Shown here piece after piece: positions 11,290 through 22,530 of a stretch of DNA of 64,000 nucleotides. The stretch is from Antitrichia curtipendula (lineage: Eukaryota; Streptophyta; Bryopsida; Hypnales; Leucodontaceae). A program made the position numbers and the translations under genes. Location: contig OX579640.1 in NCBI GenBank assembly GCA_951230915.1, positions 8,638,981 to 8,702,980 on the forward strand, in the 5' to 3' direction. The notes below the pieces were generated by a model. The model ran no database searches and was not told where the DNA came from. It saw only the letters and a list, made by a program, of their open reading frames with translations. The number at the start of each line of letters is the position of its first letter. Within the stretch, counting starts at the first letter, position 1.

Positions 11290-12860
11290 AGACTACGTAG
11301 AGTTAGTAGTCATCTTCTAAGTCATCCCCTAGACATTCTTGTACCGTTTCTCCATCTTTAGCAACAATTACCTCTATTTTCTTCAACAAGTGTTGACTAT
11401 CCAGGACAAATTGTTTCAAACCTTTTATTTCCCTTTTATAAAGCTACATTTCACTCTCCTTCATGTTTCAATCACCATCCATGGCTAACTACATCACGTA
11501 TGCAAACCATGCTAATTGCTTCGCTGTCAAACGGAGAGGCTGATCTTTAGAATATCTTTTCCCAAACTTCACAAAAGATATTATATTGCAGAAAGCATCT
11601 AACCCGAAAGGATCATCTTCATTCCATTGCCAATTGTTATCTGCATTGCAAAAAATACATCAGACACTAAACATAGAAATTACCTAATTGTAATCCAAAT
11701 GACAATGTAGAATGAAAAAAGATTAAAAAAACACTACACAAACAATCAGGCCAATTTACTAATTAGGATTGACTATTTCTAACTAACAAATAACTAATTG
11801 TAGTCTACATCTAATTGTGAACGTACTATATAATCAAGAATTGCAATTGGACAACCACTGAAATTAACTACATGAAATTCACTATTTCATACTTAAATTT
11901 AACTACATGTAAATGAAATGTAGGTCTATAATTAAATCACACTAACATCCTGAAACTCAATAATCATATTCAGTTAAAGTGACATGACTAATTGAGCTGA
12001 AATTTGACCACAAGGTTAAAAATGAACTACAAAATTTTGATACCTGCCTAAACACATCTTTGATGCTATGATTTTGGTTTGCTTCATAGAATACAACTCT
12101 TTCAACCAAAAAAAGGGATACCTATCAAAAACGTGCCAAACCCCCCAGAGCATCCAAGTATTGCACACAAACACAAACACCACTCATTGTGCAATATCAA
12201 ACCTTTTGCAAGCAGCACCAATCTTCACTTCCATGCTTCAATCTCCTCTTCGCTTTCCTGCTGCAGTTTTGGAACATCCAAGTAGCGCCATAGTTGTGTC
12301 TTTGCAGTACTAGAAAATCTACCACGTCTGTTACTAATGCATATGCGTACCTTCTTCTTCAAAGTTTCCACCTACACCCTGTCAAAGACTTTACGAGTCA
12401 TGCTGTCAGTAAGGGAAGTATCAAAGGCTGTGAGAATGGCCTCATTGATGTGCTCCTCTCTAGGAAACGGTTTGTTTTTCTTAGAATCAAGTCCCAGCAT
12501 CAATCATTTGCCAATGGGCCCCATGTGGGCTTTCACCAATTTCCACCTTGCTACCTCGGGTTTGGGCTCATCATACAAGTTCCTTTGTACCAATATTTTG
12601 AGCAAAGCGTTTTCATCCCTCAGATCCTGCACTTGCTGTTCCAATGATCATACCATGCGTCTATAAGTGTTGTGCATGCTCTCTCCTATGAAAGAAAACA
12701 AAGAATGAGAACACATATATAGTGACAAGCACTTCTGAACTCAATACAAGTCCTAGCAACAATTTTCTTGTACATCTTGCCACCATCACTTCGTTTCGCT
12801 CTCTCTGCAAACCACAAGCCTGCAAAGCAGCCAATCCCATGACCATTTTAACAACCACCC
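11290..12860 (-). pseudogene. Unrecognised, degenerate multi-exon coding-like region
   Basis: Read on the minus strand, three stretches have protein-like composition. (a) About 12,661-12,858 includes GLAALQACGLQRERNEVM. (b) About 12,240-12,665 includes QVQDLRDENALLKILVQ (coiled-coil-like), and further on RRGRFSSTAKTQLWRYLDVP and KLQQESEEEIEAW. (c) About 11,300-11,640 includes WNEDDPFGLDAFCNIISFVK, then QLAWFAYVM, and ends in an acidic GDDLEDDY before a stop. Stretch (c) follows a good acceptor (TTTTTTGCAATGCAG). In-frame stops occur in (b) and (c). I do not recognise the family. It could be a broken host gene or a transposon-derived gene, possibly continuing from exon-like pieces at 13.5-17.06 kb. 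Confidence 0.45.
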
Positions 12861-13540
12861 CTTGTTAGAATACATATATGAACTTAAATGTGTAGAAATT
12901 CATCTTCCTAACCGTATATCTTGATACAAAGGTAGACAATTACTAACTAGATTTCTGCTAGGATTACCTTGCAATGAGTCATAGCCACTTGTGACTTTGG
13001 CCTGTTGAATTTTGCCTCTAATTTCCTAGCACAACATATACATTTTGACCAACGCATTCAACTACTACTTTCATTCAATAATAAGTTTTTGAGAAGGCAT
13101 ATCAGGTATGGCTAAACTCAAGAATGAGTTGGTTTTCTAATGGTGCTACTCGCAGCACCGGTACATGTTGTCTTTAATTATGGAAAATCTGAGACCACAT
13201 GCATGTCTATATTTTTACTTTCTTCATAAAATTAAAAATATAGAAAGTGAAGATTTTGAACACGATAAATAAATAAAAATGTGGATCTACTATACCATGT
13301 TGATAGCCTTACAATATAGCCCATCATTATGAAATTCTACTTTTGAAAATAGTTTGAAAGACAATTGACAAAAACACTTTCAAAATTAGATTAGAATAAT
13401 CTAGTTATGACAAAGCAAAAGACTCTGGCTACTCAAGAAATTAATAATTTCATTATTTATGTGCATTACTCTCTCGATTCATATAACTTGGTCTCAGCAA
13501 ACAAGGCAATTGCCACAAACAAGAGCAATGCATGCATTCC
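12861..13540. other. Intron-like or intergenic sequence
   Basis: AT-rich with no recognisable feature. It lies between coding-like pieces of the minus strand and could be an intron of the unrecognised gene. Confidence 0.3.
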
Positions 13541-13644
13541 ATCCTACAATCTAGGATTCAATCAAATAAAGACTTTTCCTGTCAAAGACACTCATTTGAA
13601 AGACAAGCTGGCTACACCTGTAAGTCAAGCAACATAATGTAGAC

Positions 13645-13735
13645 AACAGTGTCCAATTACAGTGGTGACTGCTCGTGAGAGTGTTACCAAGTACGTCGCA
13701 AAGGAAATTGAACGCAATAGTCACTCACTAGGAAC
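13645..13735. repeat. Direct repeat of about 95 bp, copy 1
   Basis: It matches 14,493-14,590. Both copies share 'agtgtccaattaca', 'gagagtgttaccaagtacg', 'cgcaaaggaaattgaa' and 'agtcactc' in order, with a few substitutions. The copies are about 850 bases apart and on the same strand. Confidence 0.8.
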
Positions 13736-14492
13736 AAATCGGTAAACTCCACCCAATATTGTCAACGACCTTTCTATTTGTAAACATGCAAAGTCAAAGT
13801 GTCTTCATGCACCAATACATGTACATTGAGGCTCAAAAGGACATAGCTTCTTGGACGGAGATCGATCAAGATCGAGAGCCCACAGTTTGCAACCTACACT
13901 TTTGAATTTTCACTCAGCGAAATGGACATGGCCAGATCTGACAGTGATGGGCGTCGAGGTGCAATGGAGGTAGTTTCCACGGCCTGCAAACCGATCACAT
14001 CCAATCATTAAAATGCTAGAAGCTAGAAATTTACATGCGAAGTCTAGGACACACATGCATACATATATACGCTATGCTAGCTGCTGCTTCCAACCTAAAA
14101 AGAAACGCACATCTTCCAAACAAATGGTGCCTTTGGAGCGGTTTAACCACATACCTCTGGAAGCAACGACAAACTGAGGATTTGGAAAGCGGACATCATC
14201 ATTTGGCAAAACAAGGCAAGACAAAGTCTCCATTAGTTTCAATTCCAGTGACAAAGACACACTTGGATCCTGTTATTTATGTCAAGATTGCCATCCAAAC
14301 TTCCGTTCTATTGATTACCAGTGAGGGCTAGGGTGATCCAAACGTGTTTGTGTTGTAGAACAATTAGCGAGAGGATATTCAAAAGTGCGTTTGAATTCCT
14401 ATTTCCTTAGGGCGTACGAGACTCCAAGTTTAGTAGAATAATCTAAACCTTGTGAATTGGCTAGATGATATGCATGCAATTGCAAGGAAACT

Positions 14493-14590
14493 CGGGACGA
14501 TAGTGTCCAATTACAATGGGGACTGTTTGTGAGAGTGTTACCAAGTACGCCGCAAAGGAAATTGAATGCAGTAGTCACTCCGATAGTACC
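14493..14590. repeat. Direct repeat of about 95 bp, copy 2
   Basis: This is the partner of 13,645-13,735. It lies inside an uninterrupted minus-strand frame, so the repeat may be a duplicated exon or a fragment of a mobile element. Confidence 0.8.
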
Positions 14591-14620
14591 ATGTGGATTC
14601 CAAACCTGAATAAGCAACAC

Positions 14621-16350
14621 GCTTAGGAAATATTTCTCTCATAAATCATGAAACACAAAAAACTACCTTGGCAAATCTTATGGATCAATTTGACAGCACA
14701 ATTTTCTTGATCTAAACATCCCTCTTAAGGTGTTTGTAGTCTTTAAATAAATAAAGTTCAACTTCTAGAAAACCACCAAGCAAACACACAATCAAACATC
14801 CCTCCTGCAAATACTTCTTAGCATTTTTAAACAAAACATCACCGCAATCGGAAAGACTATTCAATACTATTAGGATCAACATTGAATTGTGTTCATAACT
14901 TCATATTCCAAAAGGAGAGAATGAATGCATGCATTACCTGTGTACACGGTCCTTGAATGCAATTCCTAAAAGTGCTCTTGATTTCAACAAAAATGGATCG
15001 CAATTCTTGAGAACATCATGGATCCCACAATTTAGCTAGGGAACTGCATTAGTCCTAATATTAGGGATCTGGAGACTTGACATCCAGGAATTTGTTTATG
15101 AACTCGAAGAGTTGCTTTTGGAGAATTGGAAGAAAGGTTTCCAGAAGTTTCAGGAGGTGAGACTTGATGCTACAAATGGGTAAATTTTGTTGCTCTGGAG
15201 TGGAATACGAATTAATTTTATAATTGAATTCGAGTCAATCTAGCACTTGGTGTTATGGAGAAATGCAATTTAGTTCATGAGATCAATCGCATGTGTCGAA
15301 GTGATCTCCCTTGTCTTTCAATGAGGTTGGTGACGCTCAGCTAGTGCTTCTCGCTGCACGATCAGGGGCGAGTATATTGTCCTATCTGTCAAAATGAAGC
15401 ACTGCAACTATGTTAAGAACAGCCCAAGCAAATCACTATGCAAAAGTACAAGGATCACATAGGCCGCACATATAACAACCAGTCATCAAATACATCATGC
15501 AAAGGTTCACTGAGCTACCACAAATTCTTCTTCATCAAATCTCAAAGCGAGACAAATATGTACGTTAAAATCTTCTCCAATCCATCTAGCATAAGAAAGA
15601 GAAGAGCTCTATAGTATTCTCTCGGACTAAAACATGGTTTTCAGCAGATCTATAACAGCACGCCTTCATGTCTTAAATAGACAAATTCATTGAGTATTAA
15701 TCGGCCAAATCTATTAAAATTACATGGTATAACAACGTAGGACAAACACAACCTCAAAATCATATGTTCACATTCCCAAAACATAAACACATATTTGAAG
15801 ATCATTTGAAGTAAAAATGAAGTCAATAATCTAATTCATTAGATTCTATGTATCTTTAAATTGGAACTAGATTTGCAAACAATTTGCAGATTGTGAAATT
15901 GAGCCATTCTATTCAAATTCCTTACTGAATTGCTTACTAACAAGAGCAATGAATTGCCTCTAGTCATTATAGATTCAGACTTTGATAGGGAGTTTTGGAA
16001 TTGCTTATTGACAAGAGCATGAACTACCTCTACCAATAGGACTGAAAACTCCATATCTCCAGATCTCTAAGATCCAGATCTCTAAGAACTTCAAGCCGAT
16101 TAGGGTTGGTGCTCGTTCCAGCTCTGATGATCTCCTTCTCAAACCAATGTTGACAACGTATCTGTATACCAAGTTACATTCAAATATTACACATTATAAA
16201 TCGGCTTTAGAATGTTACAACCACATATATGCACAAAGTGCTACAATCTACACTAATCTACACTAAAGAGTAAGTGCACAAATGCAATTTTAGGATTGAA
16301 GAAATATGGAACTTATCTGCAATTCTGCAAAGACTCCGCACGTGGCCATA
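14621..16350. other. Mostly featureless sequence
   Basis: This stretch is less AT-biased than the repeats around it. A 71-codon minus-strand frame at 15,839-16,054 follows 'ttggtatacagatac' (minus strand, near 16,165), which faintly resembles a retrotransposon primer-binding site. I could not find LTRs or pol domains to support that. Confidence 0.3.
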
Positions 16351-16379
16351 TCAATCATTTGCAGGGTTGATGAATTTGA

Positions 16380-16720
16380 ACGTCTGGGGGCAAATCACGT
16401 CCAAAATCCAGATGTCTGGACGTTCGGATGCAGCGTCCGTAGACGATGCAATAGACGCAGTGGACATAGTGGTCACCGTCCGTCAAACGGCAGCCAGTAG
16501 ACGTGCGGATGGGCCGTGGAGGGGTCAGACAGACGACGGGCGGGCGGACGTACAAGGCCCGGCCTTGTCCGCTCGACCCATGTTCGTCCGACCACCCATC
16601 CACTAGACGAGGGAACTTAAAAATATGGTATATCAAATGATGTCCCAGAGTCAGCATCTATGTCTGGTGGACGTCTGGACAGTGGGACGGCCGGACGTAC
16701 GTACATCTTGTCAACCCTAA
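16380..16720. repeat. GC-rich island of GGACG/CGTCC words
   Basis: The base composition rises abruptly above that of the flanks. The words GGACG or CGTCC recur at least eight times in about 340 bases, in both orientations. Examples are 'ctggacgttcgg', 'gcgtccgtagacg', 'accgtccgtc', 'gcggacgtac' and 'ccggacgtacgtac'. The overlapping open frames in several phases are a by-product of low stop density. It is probably a repeat or a CG-rich transposon end. Confidence 0.5.
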
Positions 16721-16864
16721 TCATTTGGCAAACTACTGGAGCCATCCTGGAGGGTTTTCATGTTGCAAAATCCTTTACTTGTGCCACGAAGCGGTAGGGC
16801 TTGTACAGGAATTGCATATGGAGAAATACAATACGACTTTCATCGAGGAAACAATATCACGTAC

Positions 16865-17064
16865 CTTGATTTTGACTCTGCATTGGCCTGGGAGGTGCAT
16901 GGCTTGCAGACACAGGTGGCCTGGACAGACCAAGGTTCAAAAGGCGAAGCGCGACTAGGATTCACAGGCGCTTGATGTGAAGGTAAAGTGGAAGCCCGCC
17001 CGGTTGCACGACCGGGACAAAAATCACGATACTGCGATCCAAGAGGTTCACTCTCTGAAGACAT
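16865..17064 (-). pseudogene. Possible first exon of an unrecognised gene
   Basis: A minus-strand ATG at 17,062-17,064 opens 66 codons with mixed, protein-like composition (MSSESEPLGSQYRDFCPG at the start). They end in a strong donor, AAG|GTACGTGAT, at 16,865/16,864. The next exon could not be placed. The GC-rich island lies in the presumed intron. Because the only candidate continuation (the 11.3-14.6 kb pieces) carries stops, I list it as a likely dead gene. It could also be a chance frame. Confidence 0.3.
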
Positions 17065-18190
17065 GATTGACGACCTTCAACGGGCACAAACACTTTGGAG
17101 AAGACACTGAGTAGAAAAACTACTAACTCGCGGCACTTAACCCTTAAATCACAGCTTAACCCTTAAGGGCCGTTTCCACTTGGACTTCAGGTAGCATTAC
17201 ATCAGCTGTGAGTTGTCAAACGTTCCCACCTCAGTGCTTATTTATCTGCCAAAACTACTTGGCAGCCACAGTGGCATCGTCGTAAGAGCACTCATTAAGC
17301 CATTAATCACCCCCAAGTATCACTAGTCCACCACCGCTGAAGTAGTCCGTCATAATAATTTGGAGATCTTTAGGATATGAAGATTCCAGCAGCTTCTGGA
17401 CGTTTTTATCAATATGCTTGGTCAAGGACCCATTACATAAGAATGGTGGCTACAAAGGCAGAAATTAGGGGGATCCAAGTATCCAACTAGAAAAAATCGA
17501 AAAACTTGAATTTGAATTTTTAACAATTTTATTTTTTGAATCTTTTTCTACTTCTTTCTACTTACTATTTTTTTCCTATATGTTCTACAATTCCAAATGA
17601 TGTGAAATTTTTTATGCATATAGTCAACTTGTCTAGGAAAAAGAATCCGAAGATGCACCACCATTTTAGATATTTTTCATAGAAAACTGAGCTTGTGAAG
17701 TGCAGTTGCCTTGTTTCTTGCAGGGTCAAAAAAATGATTTTAGTGAATTTGAATGCATATATCTTTGTTAGGTGAATTGCTAATATTTATTGGTGACGGT
17801 TACAGTGAATTGCTTGGATACATGCAACATTTAGAGAGCATGTCTAGTGGAACATCACAAGAAGTGAGAGATTGAGGGATTGAAATTTCATTTTTGAGAT
17901 CCTACATTGATGAAGTAATACAAGCATTAGCGCATTAGTGCACCAAATTTCAAAATGAAATTACCATAGCATCCTAACTCTAAATTGATCAATTCTCAAA
18001 ACTATATGCATCTATTGACAAAGAAATGTGAAGAACTTACATTCAATTTACATGCTTAGATTGCTAAAAATTCACAAGTGGAGGCTACTATTTCAACTTT
18101 GAATAGAACACAACCAAAAATTATAAAAAAATTGGAAAGAACATAACATAGAAGTTTGTCATCTCAAAGAGAAGTTGAATAAATCATCTT
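17065..18190. other. Gene-free sequence
   Basis: TTAACCCTTAA occurs twice at 17,139-17,166, the second time followed by GGGCCGTTTCC. This resembles the termini of the TTAA-ended elements. At 17,690-17,760 there is a fragment ('gaagtgcagttgcc') of the same family. The rest is AT-rich and featureless. Confidence 0.4.
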
Positions 18191-18194
18191 TTGC

Positions 18195-19148
18195 TTTAAC
18201 CCCTAAAGGTCCAAACAGCGTTTTTTGGCAACATAGAAATTTTGGGCAGCTCACTATAGGCGGAGTTTTTCTCATTTTTCTTTGAAAATTTCACAAAATA
18301 TGGGGACGAGTAGTATCTTTAAGGCCCAACAATTTTCATAACTTTTGACTACATGGTTCAAAAGTTATTGCATGATATGTAGTTTTCAGTGTTCGGTGGG
18401 CAGCCCGGGCAGAAAAAAAAACTTCTTTGAAAATCACTTTTAAGAAAAATTAAAACTTGAAACTGATTCTTTAGATTTTTATATATGTGGTAAGCTTTGA
18501 ATCATTCCATTTTGATAAATGAGTCAAAAGTTATGAGGAATTTTAGTTTGGGTTAGTTTATGGGTAGTTATGGAATCTCTACTCTAAAATAAACTTTGAA
18601 GTCCTTTATCTAATTAAATTTTAAATATTTTTGGAAAAAAATAAAAATATTGGGTGTATATTGTTTATTAAAACATTATAACCATTGGGATTGGCATTTT
18701 TCAATTTTATAAATAAATTGTTAACAATTTAGTATTTTTAATCATTCTCTACTTCTTTCTACTTACTATTTTTTTCCTATATGTTGTACAATTCCAAATG
18801 ATCTAAAAATTTTCAAGCATGTAGCCAACTTGACTTGAGGAATGAATCCAAGGAGTAACCACCATTTTGGACATATTTCCATACAAATGTGACCTTGTGA
18901 AGTGCAACTGCCCGTATTTTGACAGGGCCAAAAAAGGAATTTTTGTCACTTCAAACGTTAATATCTTGCAATCTACACGGTGGAAAATTTTGAAATTTTC
19001 TCCACATCTTGTCAAACCAGTTTACTACAAGATCCTACGGTTACATATTTCTAAAAATGTTTTTTTTGTAAAATTTGGTGCTTGTAAGTGCAAGGGCAGT
19101 TTTGGAGCAGTTTTGGTGAAAACATAGTCTCTGACCTTTAGGGGTTAA
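18195..19148. mobile_element. Complete TTAA-ended non-autonomous element (954 bp)
   Basis: The left end is TTAACCCCTAAAGGTCCAAA and the right end, read inward on the minus strand, is TTAACCCCTAAAGGTCAGAG. That gives 16 identical bases, after which the ends remain loosely similar for about 20 more. The interior carries the blocks shared with 1-956, 9,106-9,690 and 36,980-38,090. There is no transposase frame. The palindromic TTAA at both ends could be a target duplication (as in piggyBac) or part of the inverted repeat. The sequence alone cannot separate these. Confidence 0.75.
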
Positions 19149-19690
19149 GGAACACGCAAGAAAAATTACAAAAATTATTTAAAAACCACCTTACAAAATT
19201 AGGAGCCAAGTGACAGCACAAAAAGATGTCAATATGCTAGCACTAAACAAAGGTCAAGCTAAAGCACTACAAGACGTCTTTGCCCAAATGGTCATCAAAC
19301 CACAAATTGTATAAGGGATCCAACATGAAAATGCGCAAACAAGTTTACGTAAAGGACTTTTTGGCACTACTGGGTCTTATATTCTCAATGGTAGAGTGTT
19401 GGCTTTTATGCTATCCACAAAAGAGATGAGTTCTATGTTCCATTGATAAGAGTTGGAGTTGAAATCACAAATTAGATGTTAGAATAAGTAGAAAAGCATG
19501 TTGATAGTCATGCAATTTTACAGACATGTAATCTAAGTGGTTTCATGCAAACAACTTATGAAGCCATTTTCAAGAGTATCAAGTTGGTTACGTTGGAAAA
19601 AGATTGTATAGAAAAATTCATTAAAATGAATTCCATATGTCATTTTCAGACCGTGCGGTATGAATTGTAAAAAGTGTCATCTATTATTGC
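19149..19690. other. Gene-free sequence
   Basis: AT-rich sequence with scattered stops in all frames and nothing recognisable. Confidence 0.3.
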
Positions 19691-19691
19691 T

Positions 19692-20010
19692 ATAGATTTC
19701 AGACATCTTGGACAAGGATAAATTTCAGACATCTTGGACAAGGATAAATTTCAGACATCTTGGACAGGGATAGAATTCAAACATCTAGGACAAATATAGA
19801 TTTCAAAAGGTGTAGTCTAAACTTTAAAATTGCCATTTAGGAATCTAGGACTAGTATAGATTTCAAATTGTGTAGTCTAAATCTTAAAAGTGTCATCTAG
19901 GACAACTATAGATTTTTGACATCTAGGATTATATGTAGATTTCAAACATCTATGATAGATATATATTTCAAATTTTGTAGTCTACATCGTAAAAAGTGCC
20001 AAAAGTGAGG
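19692..20010. repeat. Minisatellite, about 26-bp unit
   Basis: Three nearly exact 26-base units (ATTTCAGACATCTTGGACAA plus six bases) lie at 19,696-19,775. They run into a longer decayed array of 'gatttcaaa..gtgtagtctaaa' and 'catctaggac' segments to about 20,010. A related array is at 37,450-37,690. Confidence 0.8.
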
Positions 20011-22100
20011 AATAACATCATGGTAATGAAATTCCCCATTTGTACTTAAATTGCCTTCCAAATCTGTTCTCAATTGTACAGCTTTGCAAGGAAATTAATG
20101 GCTCGCTCTCAAAAATTATAAGTGACTATTATTCTATGAGGGCTACATTTGAAGTTGCAACCCAAGTGGAAGCAAAGAAAGAACTCAAATTCATGATGTT
20201 TAACAACTTCAAATCCTTTATTTTACTTAAACGTTGTACAAAAAATGATGGTCCAATCATATGACATTTCAATGGAAGGTACTAATGTAAACTACTGAAC
20301 TTCAATTTTTTCCTACAACTAAGTTTCATCCGTCTCAACAGTATTATAAAAAATTAAAATAACATATAAGAGGGAATATTGTGCAATTTATTATTATATT
20401 TTTTAGTTTGTGCTGACCATATAGGGTGATTGCAAAAAACAGTTGTCCTATTTTTTGCCCCCTTGGCCTCAAGTAAGTGGTTTTACATGAAATTTGAAAT
20501 GAAGGTACTTGTAGTAGTTTTAGACATTGAGTAATTCTTTGAATATTTTAAAATTATTCTATTATTTATTAAAAGCCTCCAATTGGATGTTGATCTTGGC
20601 CATTGTGGAGGTTTTAGTACTAGTTTTGATCCAAAATGCAAATTTGAAGCTCAAAATTGAAATATGAAAACTTCTATTAAAGTTACACAAGCCATTAAAG
20701 AAAATAGTAAATTGTCCACCGTCTACATGAGCTCAAAGTGCACTACATTTGTACAAGTGTAGAGGATACAATTTGTTTTTTCCAAAGATGAAAATGGTTG
20801 AGAAGGAGCATCTTCAAGTTAGAAAAAATGGTTTTTTATCATTATTTTTACCTATATTGTATGTAAATTAGGACCCTATTCACTTTCACCACACTAAATC
20901 ATTATAAGTAAAAATTGCAAAAGATGCTTATTTCTATTCTATAGTCTTGTATATTGTATTAGACTTGTGGAACCTAAGTTGTTGAGCATTAAATTGATTC
21001 CATTGTGAAATAGCCGAGTGAAGTAAACCAAGCTCAATTGTAATATGGATTTGCTTCCTTTTGACTAACTTACTCTTTTTTGCATAGAATGACAATATAT
21101 TTTTGTAAAATATGCAAGAAAATATGGACCTTGGTTCATAAAGAAAATTTGGTCGCGAGCTGTGTTTGGGGTTGACAAAGAATAGAATATTTCTATCATG
21201 GAGATAAATTTGCATACCACAAGCATATCGGACACGGTCAAGACAAAAAAAGATAAGTCTTCTATAGAAAGCAACCCATTCTTGATCAATCCTTCATTCT
21301 TGCAATGTAGGTTGTTCTTTTTCCGTTTAGGAAGTAATGAGTAGCCATAAATTATGGCATAGTTCCCAATGCAATTTTGGCACATTATGATTGGCTATAA
21401 GACTCTCAATATTGCTACTAGCCCTTGTTGGATTTTGCAACCATCCCGTGGGCGGAAATAGGAAGGTCTATATGACCAATATGGGTTGAACAAAATCTTC
21501 AACTAAAAAATTCATAGCAATTATGTTTTGAGAAATAAAAATTTTAAAAATTATGGAAATCTTTTAAATTATGTTTCTGCAAATGGAAAAAATTCCTCAT
21601 CAAAGAATCTTGCTCTGTAGATATGTGTATTTGCTTAAGTGGTCATAAATGGTTTGCCTCTTTTACTCCAAACATATGAGTACTAATTTAGAATATTTCA
21701 TCATTGATTATGTAATAAAAAAATGAAAGAGGTTGGAATTCAACAAGCTAGAGAAACACATGAAGTTATACAAAAAAAAAGATGTCTTATTAGATGCAAG
21801 TGTCTAGGCACACAACAATGAGCAACAATTAGTTACCAATGAAGAATCATCACCTTGATGAACATTAATATCCAAGATAAGCAAGAAAGACCGGTACTAT
21901 TCTTTTTGTCACAATTGGAGTGACAGAGTTGCCATTGGCCATAATTTTTGGAATATTAAGCTGATGTATTTGAAATTTTATTGGAGATGGCTAGCTTGGA
22001 AGTCATATGATTCTTTATTTTTCAAAAAAATTGAAAAAATATTCTTTAATTAAATTTCGATTTAGCTAATTTGTCACACTTTACATTAAGGGTTTTTTAT
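20011..22100. other. Gene-free sequence
   Basis: AT-rich. The 106- and 93-codon minus-strand frames at 20,934-21,385 overlap each other in different phases and show no family resemblance. No repeat partner was found. Confidence 0.3.
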
Positions 22101-22104
22101 GGTA

Positions 22105-22530
22105 GAATTGCCCATTACCAACTAGGCATCCGTACCCAGCCTACAAAGTGAAGCTATTTCAAACCAAGGTTGGAACAAGTTTCCAACCAAAGTTTAGAAT
22201 GTGACTTTTTCCTTTGCAAAGTTGGCACTTTAATGTCATGACACATGTCCTAATGTAGTAAGCAAAAAAGTGAGAAGTAGTGATCGGAAAAGTAGTTAAA
22301 GAATGATTGAAATTGGGAGACTCTATATATTGGGTATATGTTGAGGTCAGCTTTTGGCTTACAAAATTCATAGTAATTTGAAATAAGGAAAAAAATCATG
22401 AAAATTGGCAATGTATGTCATTTCTATCTTTCTACTAGGCAATAAATTTACATTGCCTTCTACTGCTCCAAAACATGCACGGAATCGCTTAAGTGGTCAA
22501 CTATAGGTGGTTCTACCATAGTATTAGAGA
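22105..22530. repeat. Dispersed repeat A, copy 2
   Basis: Direct-orientation partner of 3,195-3,650, with about 420 bases of ordered shared landmarks and many substitutions and small indels. Class unknown. Confidence 0.65.

Larger units (their letters stand above)
13550..14620 (-). pseudogene. Coding-like minus-strand pieces, unrecognised
   Basis: Minus-strand frames at 14,399-14,620, 14,072-14,260 and about 13,700-13,990 have ordinary protein composition. Examples are WNPHGTIGVTTAFNFLCGVL, then further in the same frame NTLTNSPHCNWTLS; and RPRSYVLLSLNVHVLVHEDT, then RQYWVEFTDLFLVSDYCVQF in the last piece. Stops interrupt the last piece. The first and last contain the two copies of the direct repeat listed at 13,645 and 14,493. 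No family is recognised. They may be exons or duplicated exons of the same dead gene as the 11.3-12.9 kb pieces. Confidence 0.3.

Noticed and set aside
16150..16180. Minus-strand TTGGTATACAGATAC as a retrotransposon primer-binding site
   Set aside because: The match to the initiator-tRNA complement is poor, and no LTR or pol domain lies nearby.
16274..16657. Overlapping 100- and 110-codon frames on both strands
   Set aside because: They lie in a GC-rich repeat island where stop codons are rare, and several phases are open at once.
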